Shown here in pieces: positions 1 to 5,128 of a stretch of 5,535 bases of DNA. The stretch covers positions 1 through 5,535 of the forward strand of contig CAMJFV010000154.1 of NCBI GenBank assembly GCA_946405045.1, written 5' to 3'. This DNA is from an uncultured Bacteroidales bacterium (GTDB lineage Bacteria; Bacteroidota; Bacteroidia; Bacteroidales; Paludibacteraceae). Under the pieces are notes generated by a model. That model had not been told where the DNA came from, did not search any database, and saw only the letters and a list, made by a program, of their open reading frames with translations. Made by a program: the position numbers and the translations under genes. How positions within the stretch are numbered: the stretch's first letter is position 1; every line of letters begins with the position of its first letter.

Positions 1-8
1 TGTAGCGT

Positions 9-38
9 GCCGAGAAAGGAGAGAGGGTAGATCTCGGC
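9..38 (+). other. Short inverted repeat upstream of the TPR gene
   Basis: The arms GCCGAGA (9-15) and TCTCGGC (32-38) are perfect reverse complements, forming a 7-bp stem around a purine-rich 16-nt loop that contains AAGGAG. No T-run follows, so it does not look like an intrinsic terminator. It could be a leader hairpin of the TPR gene or lie in the tail of an upstream gene; the frame beginning at base 2 stays open until a TGA at 56-58. With only 47 bases of left context this remains a weak call, and chance is possible. Confidence 0.3.
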
Positions 39-47
39 GGTTGCTGT

Positions 48-692
48 ATGATTACTGAAGACTACAAAAAAGCAGCATCGATACTGGAAACTATTCCGGA
101 CACGCATTTTGACTACCATAATGCTCAATATTCCCTCGCCATCTGCTACAACCAGACCGACAGGAACAAAGATGCGCTCACCTGTATCAACGAAGCGATA
201 CGCAAGGTAGATGACGACTATTTTGACACCGTGATCTCAGACACAGTAAGTCTCGGAACCAACATCTATAAGATGGATTGGGACGAATCTCCTTGCAAAC
301 AGACAAGAGTGGATTACTATCTGCTTAAAGCTGATATTCTCGTCTGCCTTGAAGAGCTTAACGAAGCTGAAAACATTTACAATCTCGTCCTGGAAATGGA
401 CAATGACAATGCCGACGCGATTTCTGCACTCGGACATATATATATGGACCGCAAAGATTTCCGCAACGCTATCAACATGTACGACGAGGCAATTTCCATC
501 AACGCTGACAACGCTGGTGAAATTCACGCTCTTAAAGCTGTGGCGTACTATAAAATGAGAGATATAAAATCTGCAGCGACTTCGATGAGGGAGACAGGTG
601 AGGATTTCATGGCTGAATCTCTATTCTACGAATATTGTCCAGAAGCAAAAACCGATAACGATTTCCAAAAATTCTTCGACAATGAGAAATAA
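48..692 (+). CDS. Tetratricopeptide-repeat (TPR) protein
   Basis: This 214-residue protein consists almost entirely of TPR helix pairs, which normally act as protein-protein interaction scaffolds. Repeats can be placed at about residues 24-57, 88-121, 122-155 and 156-189, with the usual Ala/Gly/Tyr pattern (for example ISALGHIYMDRKDFRNAINM at 126-145). Residues 6-23 look like the second helix of another repeat. A linker at about 58-87 separates the first full repeat from the others. There is no signal peptide or membrane segment, so a cytoplasmic location is expected as annotated. The ATG at 48 is the only usable start inside the window, because the frame has a TAG at 3-5, but starting in mid-repeat makes the N-terminus doubtful. 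The only purine-rich element, AAGGAG at 16-21, is too far away to act as a normal ribosome binding site. The gene ends inside the next one (11-bp overlap), which suggests a shared mRNA. The partner of the TPRs cannot be told from sequence. Confidence 0.85.
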   Translation: MITEDYKKAASILETIPDTHFDYHNAQYSLAICYNQTDRNKDALTCINEAIRKVDDDYFDTVISDTVSLGTNIYKMDWDESPCKQTRVDYYLLKADILVCLEELNEAENIYNLVLEMDNDNADAISALGHIYMDRKDFRNAINMYDEAISINADNAGEIHALKAVAYYKMRDIKSAATSMRETGEDFMAESLFYEYCPEAKTDNDFQKFFDNEK

Positions 693-1149
693 TGTTTTGA
701 ACATAATCATGTTGACGGGAATACTCGCGTCTACATCATGCAAGGAAAAATCATTCGACTATGAATACCGCATAGTCAACGACCAGACTTGCGATGTGAT
801 ACTGAAATTCACGTTGGACAAAAACAATGTCTCATACGAAGATACTCTCGCACCTGCGACAGACACCCTTATCTTTCTACGCGAAGACGTGACCGGCAAC
901 GAAATCTGGGATGTGGAGGCGGCAGCTCAGGTCTACCCTTTCAAAAACATCACAGCATACCGTATGACAGAGCCGATCGACACAAGCAAAAACCTTAAGC
1001 TGCGCAGAATGTGGGAAGGTGTGATGGAAACCTCCAAATATGGAGAAGAGCGTGGCGTCTACACTCTACACCTTGTGGACAGCGTATTCAACAAAACTAT
1101 CATCGCTCCGACTGATTCTACAATCGCAGACTCTACCGCTGCAGAATAA
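682..1149 (+). CDS. Small lipoprotein of unknown family
   Basis: I do not recognise the family. The 155-residue product starts with a short type II signal peptide: MRNN, a hydrophobic stretch VLNIIMLTGILA, then STSC with Cys20 as the likely lipidated residue. The -3 position is Ser rather than the usual Leu, which is tolerated in Bacteroidota lipoboxes. KEKS after the Cys is charged, as in many surface-exported Bacteroidota lipoproteins, but this is suggestive only. The mature part has alternating polar and hydrophobic stretches (YEYRIVND at 27-34, DVILKFTL at 38-45, GVYTLHLVDSVFN at 125-137), consistent with a beta-rich fold. The tail from about residue 143 is Thr/Ser/Asp/Ala-rich and probably flexible. 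The ATG at 682 was chosen because the signal peptide begins there; an upstream in-frame ATG at 598 would bury it behind 28 unrelated residues. The start overlaps the end of the TPR gene by 11 bp, so translational coupling is likely. Confidence 0.82.
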   Translation: MRNNVLNIIMLTGILASTSCKEKSFDYEYRIVNDQTCDVILKFTLDKNNVSYEDTLAPATDTLIFLREDVTGNEIWDVEAAAQVYPFKNITAYRMTEPIDTSKNLKLRRMWEGVMETSKYGEERGVYTLHLVDSVFNKTIIAPTDSTIADSTAAE

Positions 1150-1188
1150 ATACGGACGAAGATAACCCACTCTGTCTGCTATCAATAA

Positions 1189-1212
1189 TGCAAAGGAAAC
1201 AATACCTTTGCA
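1189..1212. promoter_or_regulatory. Perfect inverted repeat over the aroE promoter, possible operator
   Basis: TGCAAAGG (1189-1196) and CCTTTGCA (1205-1212) are exact reverse complements separated by 8 bases. The right arm contains most of the TAnnTTTG element at 1203-1210, so a protein bound to the dyad would cover the promoter. No T-run follows, which argues against a terminator. Function is inferred from position only; a dimeric repressor site is one reading, an RNA hairpin another. Confidence 0.4.
1203..1210 (+). promoter_or_regulatory. Candidate -7 element of the aroE promoter
   Basis: TACCTTTG matches the Bacteroides housekeeping -7 consensus TAnnTTTG exactly, and CA follows it, giving TTTGCA. 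Transcription would start roughly 7-10 bases downstream, leaving a leader of about 55 nt before the aroE ATG. No clear TTTG appears at the expected -33 distance; the best is TCTG at 1175-1178, which is a few bases too far away. Confidence 0.45.
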
Positions 1213-1273
1213 CAAACTCTATTGTTTGTCGATAACGGCAAGCAACACAAAATGGAAACAAATAACTAAATAC

Positions 1274-2017
1274 ATGAAATATTTTGGTTTGATCGGGAAA
1301 GTGTTAGTCCACTCATTCTCAAAAAAATTCTTCACTGAGAAATTCGCAAAAGAAGGCATCGACGCACAATATGAATTGTACGAACTACCTGTGATCGATG
1401 ACTTCAAAAAGTTGATTACGACAAAAGAATTTTGCGGATTCAATGTGACAATCCCTTATAAGGAACAGATTATTCCCTTCCTTGATTCGTTGGACCCTAT
1501 CGCGGAGGGCATCGGAGCTGTGAACACAGTGAAATTCATCCGTGAAAATGGGAAGACGGAATTGCGTGGATTCAACACTGACATCATCGGATTCACAGAC
1601 AGCATAAAGCCATTGCTACGAGAAAACCACAAAAAAGCACTTGTCCTTGGCACAGGTGGAGCATCAAAAGCAATATGTTATGCTCTTAAACTGATGGGAA
1701 TTGAATACAAATATGTGTCGAGAAGTGCAAGACCTGACGGATTCACCTATTCCGATCTAGATGAAGAGGTGATGAAGGAGTATACTGTCATAGTCAACTG
1801 CTCCCCCGTCGGCACATTTCCACACCATTATGAAGCACCTAACATTCCTTATGAATTCCTGACTCCAGACCATCTGTTGTATGACCTTGTCTACAACCCG
1901 GAACACACAAAATTCTGCCAACTTGGAGAAGCAAAAGGTGCGATTTGCAAGAATGGTCTTGAAATTCTACATAATCAAGCAATTGCGTCTTGGAAGATAT
2001 GGAACGACATAAAGTGA
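1274..2017 (+). CDS. aroE: Shikimate dehydrogenase (NADP+)
   Basis: AroE reduces 3-dehydroshikimate to shikimate with NADPH in the cytoplasm, the fourth step of the shikimate pathway to chorismate. The 247 residues cover the whole enzyme. Visible signatures in order are: HSFS (Ser14 and Ser16, substrate carboxylate binding), GFNVTIPYKE at 55-64 with catalytic Lys63, GAVNT at 81-85, GFNTD at 99-103 with catalytic Asp103, the glycine-rich nucleotide loop VLGTGGASKA at 124-133, VNCSPVGTFP at 174-183, LYDLVYNP at 202-209, and the C-terminal NGLEILHNQA at 227-236. The NADP-phosphate region reads VSRSAR (148-153), a variant of the NRTxxR motif of E. coli AroE with arginines kept. It is somewhat shorter than the E. 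coli protein (272 residues), which I believe is normal for Bacteroidota. The start is the ATG at 1274, where the conserved N-terminal strand KYFGLIG begins; a TTG at 1208 in the same frame falls inside the -7 element and would add 22 unrelated residues. Confidence 0.96.
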   Translation: MKYFGLIGKVLVHSFSKKFFTEKFAKEGIDAQYELYELPVIDDFKKLITTKEFCGFNVTIPYKEQIIPFLDSLDPIAEGIGAVNTVKFIRENGKTELRGFNTDIIGFTDSIKPLLRENHKKALVLGTGGASKAICYALKLMGIEYKYVSRSARPDGFTYSDLDEEVMKEYTVIVNCSPVGTFPHHYEAPNIPYEFLTPDHLLYDLVYNPEHTKFCQLGEAKGAICKNGLEILHNQAIASWKIWNDIK

Positions 2018-2135
2018 TGTTGTCAAACATGTTTTTAGTCTTTCTTAAAAATTTCCCAAACATTTCATTTGACTATTCCTCCAGACAACCAATACACGCA
2101 ACATGTTTGGCGGAGGATTTGAAAAATGAATACAA

Positions 2136-2159
2136 TACAAATTTGTAATAATTACAAAT
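2136..2159. promoter_or_regulatory. Overlapping palindromes, possible regulator site for nrdD
   Basis: TACAAATTTGTA (2136-2147) is a perfect 12-bp palindrome. It overlaps a second dyad made of ATTTGTAAT (2141-2149) and ATTACAAAT (2151-2159) around a single A. The element TTTGTA/TACAAA therefore occurs three times in alternating orientation within 24 bp. It lies about 110-135 bp upstream of the nrdD start and roughly 75-85 bp upstream of the presumed transcription start, a plausible place for an activator or repressor dimer. It does not resemble the NrdR box (ACACwAtATaTwGTGT) or the E. coli FNR site (TTGATnnnnATCAA). Its function is inferred, and palindromes arise easily in AT-rich DNA. Confidence 0.35.
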
Positions 2160-2212
2160 CCCATAACAAAAAATATATTAATGTCAAGAGTATTTTTTAT
2201 TTTTTTTGTGGG

Positions 2213-2220
2213 TAATATTG
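2213..2220 (+). promoter_or_regulatory. Candidate -7 element of the nrdD promoter
   Basis: TAATATTG differs from the Bacteroides -7 consensus TAnnTTTG at one fixed base and is followed by CAAAG. It would place the transcript start around 2226-2230, with a leader of about 40 nt before the ATG at 2270. No TTTG at the right -33 distance is visible; the TTTG at 2205-2208 is far too close. The leader is A-rich with no Shine-Dalgarno sequence, as is common in Bacteroidota. Confidence 0.33.
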
Positions 2221-2269
2221 CAAAGTCATTAAGAACAAATTAGAGTAAGTGATATAACAACATATAACA

Positions 2270-4654
2270 ATGGACTTAGACAAGATTACAATAGAGAAAC
2301 GCGATGGCAAACACGAGGCGTTCTCTAAAGAGAAAATCAAAAACGCGATAACGAAAGCATATCGTGCTAGTGATGTGAAAGAAGAGCCTGGAGTAATTGA
2401 TCAAGTTACAGATGCTGTTTGCAATAGCATCGACAAAGAGATCATCTCAGTAGAGGAAATTCAAGACTTGGTAGAGCATGAATTGATGTTCCGCAACCAC
2501 CACGTCGCAAAAAAATATATCCTCTACCGTGATCAACGTAATACAGAGCGTCACAAGCGTACACACATGAAGCATGTGATGGATGGCATCGTCAATATCG
2601 AGAAGAATGATGTCAACCTAAGCAACGCCAACATGTCATCGCACACACCTGCAGGTCAGATGATGACATTCGCATCTGAGGTGACTAAAGACTATGCGAT
2701 CAAATATCTGCTAAGTCCAAAATTCGCACGTGCACACAAAGAGGGAGACATCCACATCCACGACTTGGACTACTATCCAACAAAGACCGTGACTTGTGTG
2801 CAGTATGACCTTGAGGATATCTTCGAAAGAGGTTTCAAGACAAAGAACGGAAGCATACGTACTCCTCAGTCAATCCGTAGCTACGCCACTTTGGCTACTA
2901 TCGTTTTCCAGACAAACCAGAACGAGCAGCACGGAGGCCAGAGTATTCCAGCATTCGACTTCTTCATGGCGCCAGGTGTCTACAAGACATTTATAAAGAG
3001 TGCGGAGCAGATGATCAAATTCCTTTGCAAGATCAAGCATAAGGACATAGATTTCAGCTTCTTGCGTGACATGTTGAAGGAGAACATCAAGAGCATCGAC
3101 GTTACAGACGAAGAGAAGAACAACTTGGTGGCAATGCTAAGCGGAAAGGGCATCAACATCACCCTTGACGAGTTGTCTGTGATCGTAAACAACGCATACG
3201 ACAACACTCGTAACGAAACGCTTCAGGCAATGGAAGGTCTTGTCCACAACTTGAACACAATGCACTCTCGTGGTGGAAACCAGGTGGTGTTCAGCTCTAT
3301 AAATTACGGAACAGATTTTTCTCCAGAAGGAAGAATGGTGATGAGAGAGCTTCTCAACACTACATCAAAAGGTCTTGGAAGCGGAGAAGTTCCAGTCTTC
3401 CCTATCCAAATCTTCAAAGTGAGAGACGGAATTTCTTACTCAGAGGAGGATTACAAGAACGCAATTGAGAACTGGGACGCAGCAATGGCTGGCGAAATCA
3501 AGTTTAAGGCACCAAACTTCGACCTATTGTTGAAGGCATGTGCGACTACAGCCACATCATTGTTCCCTAACTTCCTATTCTTGGACACTCCATACAACAA
3601 GCATGAGAAGTGGGATATAAACGATCCTAAGCGATACAGATATGAATTGGCTACAATGGGTTGTCGTACACGTGTGTTTGAAAACCTTAACGGAGAGAAG
3701 ACTTCAATCGGACGTGGAAACCTATCATTCACATCTATCAACCTTCCTCGTCTTGCCATAATGGCAAAAAGAGAGGCTGAGGACCTTTACCCAGACGGAG
3801 ACAAGCATTTGATCCGCAAGGAGGCTAAGAAAATCCTTCTTAAGAAGACGAAGGAAATGGTTGCTTTCGTTGCCGACCAGCTATATGAAAGATACCTATA
3901 CCAGCGCACAGCTTTGGCTCGTCAGTTCCCATTCATGATGGGTAACGACGTATGGAAGGGAGGAGCTGCTTTGGCACCTAACGATGAGGTAGGAGATGTG
4001 CTAAACAGCGGTACTCTTGGTATCGGATTCATCGGTGGACACAATGCGATGATGGCAATCTACGGTGAGAGCCACGGAACAAACCAAGACGCATGGGAAT
4101 GTCTTCGTGACGTGTTGATTGCAATGAACGAGGTTGTAAAAGAATACAAAGAAAGATATCATTTGAACTTCTCTGTCCTTGCGACTCCAGCAGAAGGTCT
4201 TGCAGGAAGATTCACTCGTTACGACAAGCAGAAATTCGGTATCATCGAAGGTGTCAACGACCGTGATTACTACGTCAACTCATTCCACATCGATGTAAAG
4301 GAGAACATCTCATTGATCGACAAGATCAAGAAGGAGGCTCCATTCCACGCACTTACAGGTGGTGGTCACATCACATACGTGGAGCTTGACGGAGAGGCTA
4401 AGAAGAACGTCAGCTCAATCCTTAAGATCGTAAAGGTAATGCACGACGAGAATATCGGCTACGGTTCAATCAACCACCCAGTCGACACATGTAAGCGTTG
4501 CGGCTACCGTGGTGTAATCTACTCTACTTGCCCACTATGTAAGAGTGAGGAAATCATCCGTCTACGCCGTATCACAGGTTACTTGACAGGTTCGCTTGAA
4601 TCTTGGAACTCAGCTAAACGTGCAGAGGAAAGAGATAGAGTAAAGCATCATTAA
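2270..4654 (+). CDS. nrdD: Anaerobic (class III) ribonucleoside-triphosphate reductase
   Basis: NrdD reduces ribonucleoside triphosphates to dNTPs without oxygen, using a glycyl radical installed by the radical-SAM activase NrdG. The 794 residues run from an N-terminal ATP-cone (about 4-95, the allosteric activity domain; ITIEKRDGKHEAFS is its typical opening) through the glycyl-radical barrel. Visible landmarks are Cys176 (TVTCVQYDL), HNLNTMHSRGG at 326-336, FSSINYG at 341-347, the thiyl-radical Cys465 in MGCRTR, the four-Cys metal site Cys741/Cys744/Cys754/Cys757, and the radical glycine Gly770 in RITGY, 24 residues before the C-terminus. It is longer than E. coli NrdD (712 residues); a Lys/Asp/Glu-rich stretch at about 254-310 seems to account for part of this. 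Asn345 in SINYG fits the formate-using subgroup rather than the one with a Cys at this place; that reading rests on remembered family knowledge. Codon use (many CGT, AAC and GAC) suggests strong expression. No nrdG follows. The ATG at 2270 directly precedes the ATP-cone. Confidence 0.98.
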   Translation: MDLDKITIEKRDGKHEAFSKEKIKNAITKAYRASDVKEEPGVIDQVTDAVCNSIDKEIISVEEIQDLVEHELMFRNHHVAKKYILYRDQRNTERHKRTHMKHVMDGIVNIEKNDVNLSNANMSSHTPAGQMMTFASEVTKDYAIKYLLSPKFARAHKEGDIHIHDLDYYPTKTVTCVQYDLEDIFERGFKTKNGSIRTPQSIRSYATLATIVFQTNQNEQHGGQSIPAFDFFMAPGVYKTFIKSAEQMIKFLCKIKHKDIDFSFLRDMLKENIKSIDVTDEEKNNLVAMLSGKGINITLDELSVIVNNAYDNTRNETLQAMEGLVHNLNTMHSRGGNQVVFSSINYGTDFSPEGRMVMRELLNTTSKGLGSGEVPVFPIQIFKVRDGISYSEEDYKNAIENWDAAMAGEIKFKAPNFDLLLKACATTATSLFPNFLFLDTPYNKHEKWDINDPKRYRYELATMGCRTRVFENLNGEKTSIGRGNLSFTSINLPRLAIMAKREAEDLYPDGDKHLIRKEAKKILLKKTKEMVAFVADQLYERYLYQRTALARQFPFMMGNDVWKGGAALAPNDEVGDVLNSGTLGIGFIGGHNAMMAIYGESHGTNQDAWECLRDVLIAMNEVVKEYKERYHLNFSVLATPAEGLAGRFTRYDKQKFGIIEGVNDRDYYVNSFHIDVKENISLIDKIKKEAPFHALTGGGHITYVELDGEAKKNVSSILKIVKVMHDENIGYGSINHPVDTCKRCGYRGVIYSTCPLCKSEEIIRLRRITGYLTGSLESWNSAKRAEERDRVKHH

Positions 4655-4675
4655 TCAATAGATTAAGTGAAATAC

Positions 4676-4717
4676 AAAAAAGAGCCAGGCATTAATGTCT
4701 GGCTCTTTTATTATTTT
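4676..4717 (+). terminator. Intrinsic terminator of nrdD
   Basis: AAAAGAGCCAG (4678-4688) pairs perfectly with CTGGCTCTTTT (4699-4709). The stem extends inward by a G-T wobble, C-G and A-T to a TTAA loop, about 14 pairs in all, and T-rich sequence (TTTTATTATTTT) follows. The A-run on the left side means it could also work for transcripts on the opposite strand. It begins about 20 bases after the nrdD stop codon and separates nrdD from everything downstream. Confidence 0.92.
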
Positions 4718-4770
4718 AACATGATTTTGACCAAATTTAAAAGATAGTTGGAGTATCATAAATGAGGATC

Positions 4771-4792
4771 GTTAAGGGCGGAACGCCCTAAC
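4771..4792. repeat. Palindrome with GAA loop
   Basis: AGGGCG (4775-4780) and CGCCCT (4784-4789) pair around GAA. With one bulged A (4774) the stem extends to GTT/AAC, giving about nine pairs. It stands out as GC-rich in an AT-rich spacer and has no T-run after it, so it is not a classical terminator. It could be one half of a REP-like intergenic element together with the hairpin that starts 13 bases further on. Confidence 0.45.
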
Positions 4793-4804
4793 CACTCCCC
4801 TACA

Positions 4805-4825
4805 GTGCGAGCCGTAGGCGAGCAC
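4805..4825. repeat. Hairpin with tandem G-A mismatches
   Basis: GTGC (4805-4808) pairs with GCAC (4822-4825) and GCC (4811-4813) pairs with GGC (4817-4819) around a GTA loop. Between them GA faces GA, so both arms contain GCGAGC. In RNA the C-GA-G context is known to form stable sheared tandem G-A pairs, which would make one continuous nine-pair stem. This hints at an RNA or single-stranded DNA structure, though chance cannot be excluded. Confidence 0.45.
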
Positions 4826-5079
4826 ATTAAATTAGAAACAAGGTTCACAAAGAAATAGTACGTCTTTTTATGAAAAAAAGATACAAGAAAGCAGTACTTA
4901 TTGTATTGCCTTTCAGGCAAAACTTATGTCATCGTCGCACCTTCCCGAGACGTTGTCACGGATTACTTTCGCTTTGCTCGATAGCGTCTTTCAGACGAAA
5001 AAGTTGAAAAATCAGTCATAAATAGGACAAAGTCAATTAAAATTTGATCCTCTAAATAACACAATATTTGAATTGATTT

Positions 5080-5087
5080 TATATTTG
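5080..5087 (+). promoter_or_regulatory. Candidate -7 element of the right-edge lipoprotein gene
   Basis: TATATTTG matches the Bacteroides TAnnTTTG consensus exactly and is followed by CA. It lies 41 bases before the ATG at 5129. A second near match, AATATTTG at 5063-5070, lies 17 bases upstream. No TTTG is present at the usual -33 spacing for the first element; the TTTG at 5043-5046 is about 16 bases ahead of the second, slightly too close. Confidence 0.45.
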
Positions 5088-5128
5088 CATAGTATAACAT
5101 TTTATTCATTTAATAATAGGGTGATTTT

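Larger units (their letters stand above)
2018..2269. promoter_or_regulatory. aroE-nrdD intergenic control region
   Basis: These 252 bases hold no convincing gene on either strand. They are AT-rich and include several dyads and repeats: the palindrome AAACATGTTT at 2025-2034; CCAAACAT (2056-2063) facing ATGTTTGG (2103-2110); TCCTCC (2077-2082) facing GGAGGA (2112-2117), which crosses the previous pair; a palindrome cluster at 2136-2159; and T-rich runs at 2191-2207 next to a weak -7 element. No intrinsic terminator for aroE can be seen. The region most likely carries the promoter and control sites of nrdD. Confidence 0.5.
4718..5128. other. Hairpin-rich spacer without a convincing gene
   Basis: About 410 bases separate the nrdD terminator from the next gene. 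Visible hairpins, in order, are: GGGCG-GAA-CGCCC near 4771-4792; a nine-pair stem at 4805-4825; CTTTTT/AAAAAG at 4864-4880; TTGCC-TTTCA-GGCAA at 4906-4920; CGCT/AGCG at 4970-4986; and CGTC-TTTCA-GACG at 4985-4997. The part at about 4770-5000 is less AT-rich than the last 120 bases. One ORF, 4870-5007 (45 codons, ATG to TGA), would encode an extremely basic peptide with three Cys (MKKRYKKAVLIVLPFRQ...), but it is made largely of the hairpin sequences and I do not call it a gene. The region may be a degenerate intergenic repeat or a structured RNA; sequence alone cannot decide. Confidence 0.45.

Noticed and set aside
237..527. 96-codon ORF on the minus strand inside the TPR gene
   Set aside because: It lies wholly opposite a well-supported gene, has no recognisable domain, and no promoter or separate context supports it.
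598..681. N-terminal extension of the lipoprotein gene from an ATG at 598
   Set aside because: It would place 28 unrelated residues ahead of a clear signal peptide and overlap the TPR gene by 95 bp. The ATG at 682 gives a normal lipoprotein.
1141..1179. GCAGA/TCTGC inverted repeat after the lipoprotein gene as a terminator
   Set aside because: It has a five-pair stem, a loop of 29 bases and no T-run; too weak to call.
1208..1273. TTG start 22 codons upstream of the aroE ATG
   Set aside because: The TTG lies inside the -7 promoter element, and the added residues do not resemble AroE, which begins at KYFGLIG.
1839..2063. 74-codon minus-strand ORF across the 3' end of aroE
   Set aside because: Most of it is antisense to conserved AroE sequence, and the product has no recognisable features. 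The minus-strand frames at 1219-1443 and 1456-1653 are rejected on the same grounds.
2141..2159. ATTTGTAAT/ATTACAAAT hairpin as a terminator of aroE
   Set aside because: It is followed by CCCATAACAAAAAA rather than T residues and lies more than 120 bases after the stop codon; a protein-binding dyad is more plausible.
2018..2269. NrdR box or cobalamin riboswitch in front of nrdD
   Set aside because: No pair of NrdR-like 16-mers and no B12-box-like sequence can be found in the spacer.
3451..3759. 102-codon minus-strand ORF within nrdD, and a 75-codon one at 2980-3207
   Set aside because: Both are explained as shadows of the strongly biased codon use of nrdD; neither has a family signature.
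4718..5128. tRNA gene, CRISPR array or insertion sequence in the spacer after nrdD
   Set aside because: No cloverleaf with a T-loop sequence, no regularly spaced direct repeats, and no transposase-like frame or terminal inverted repeats are visible.
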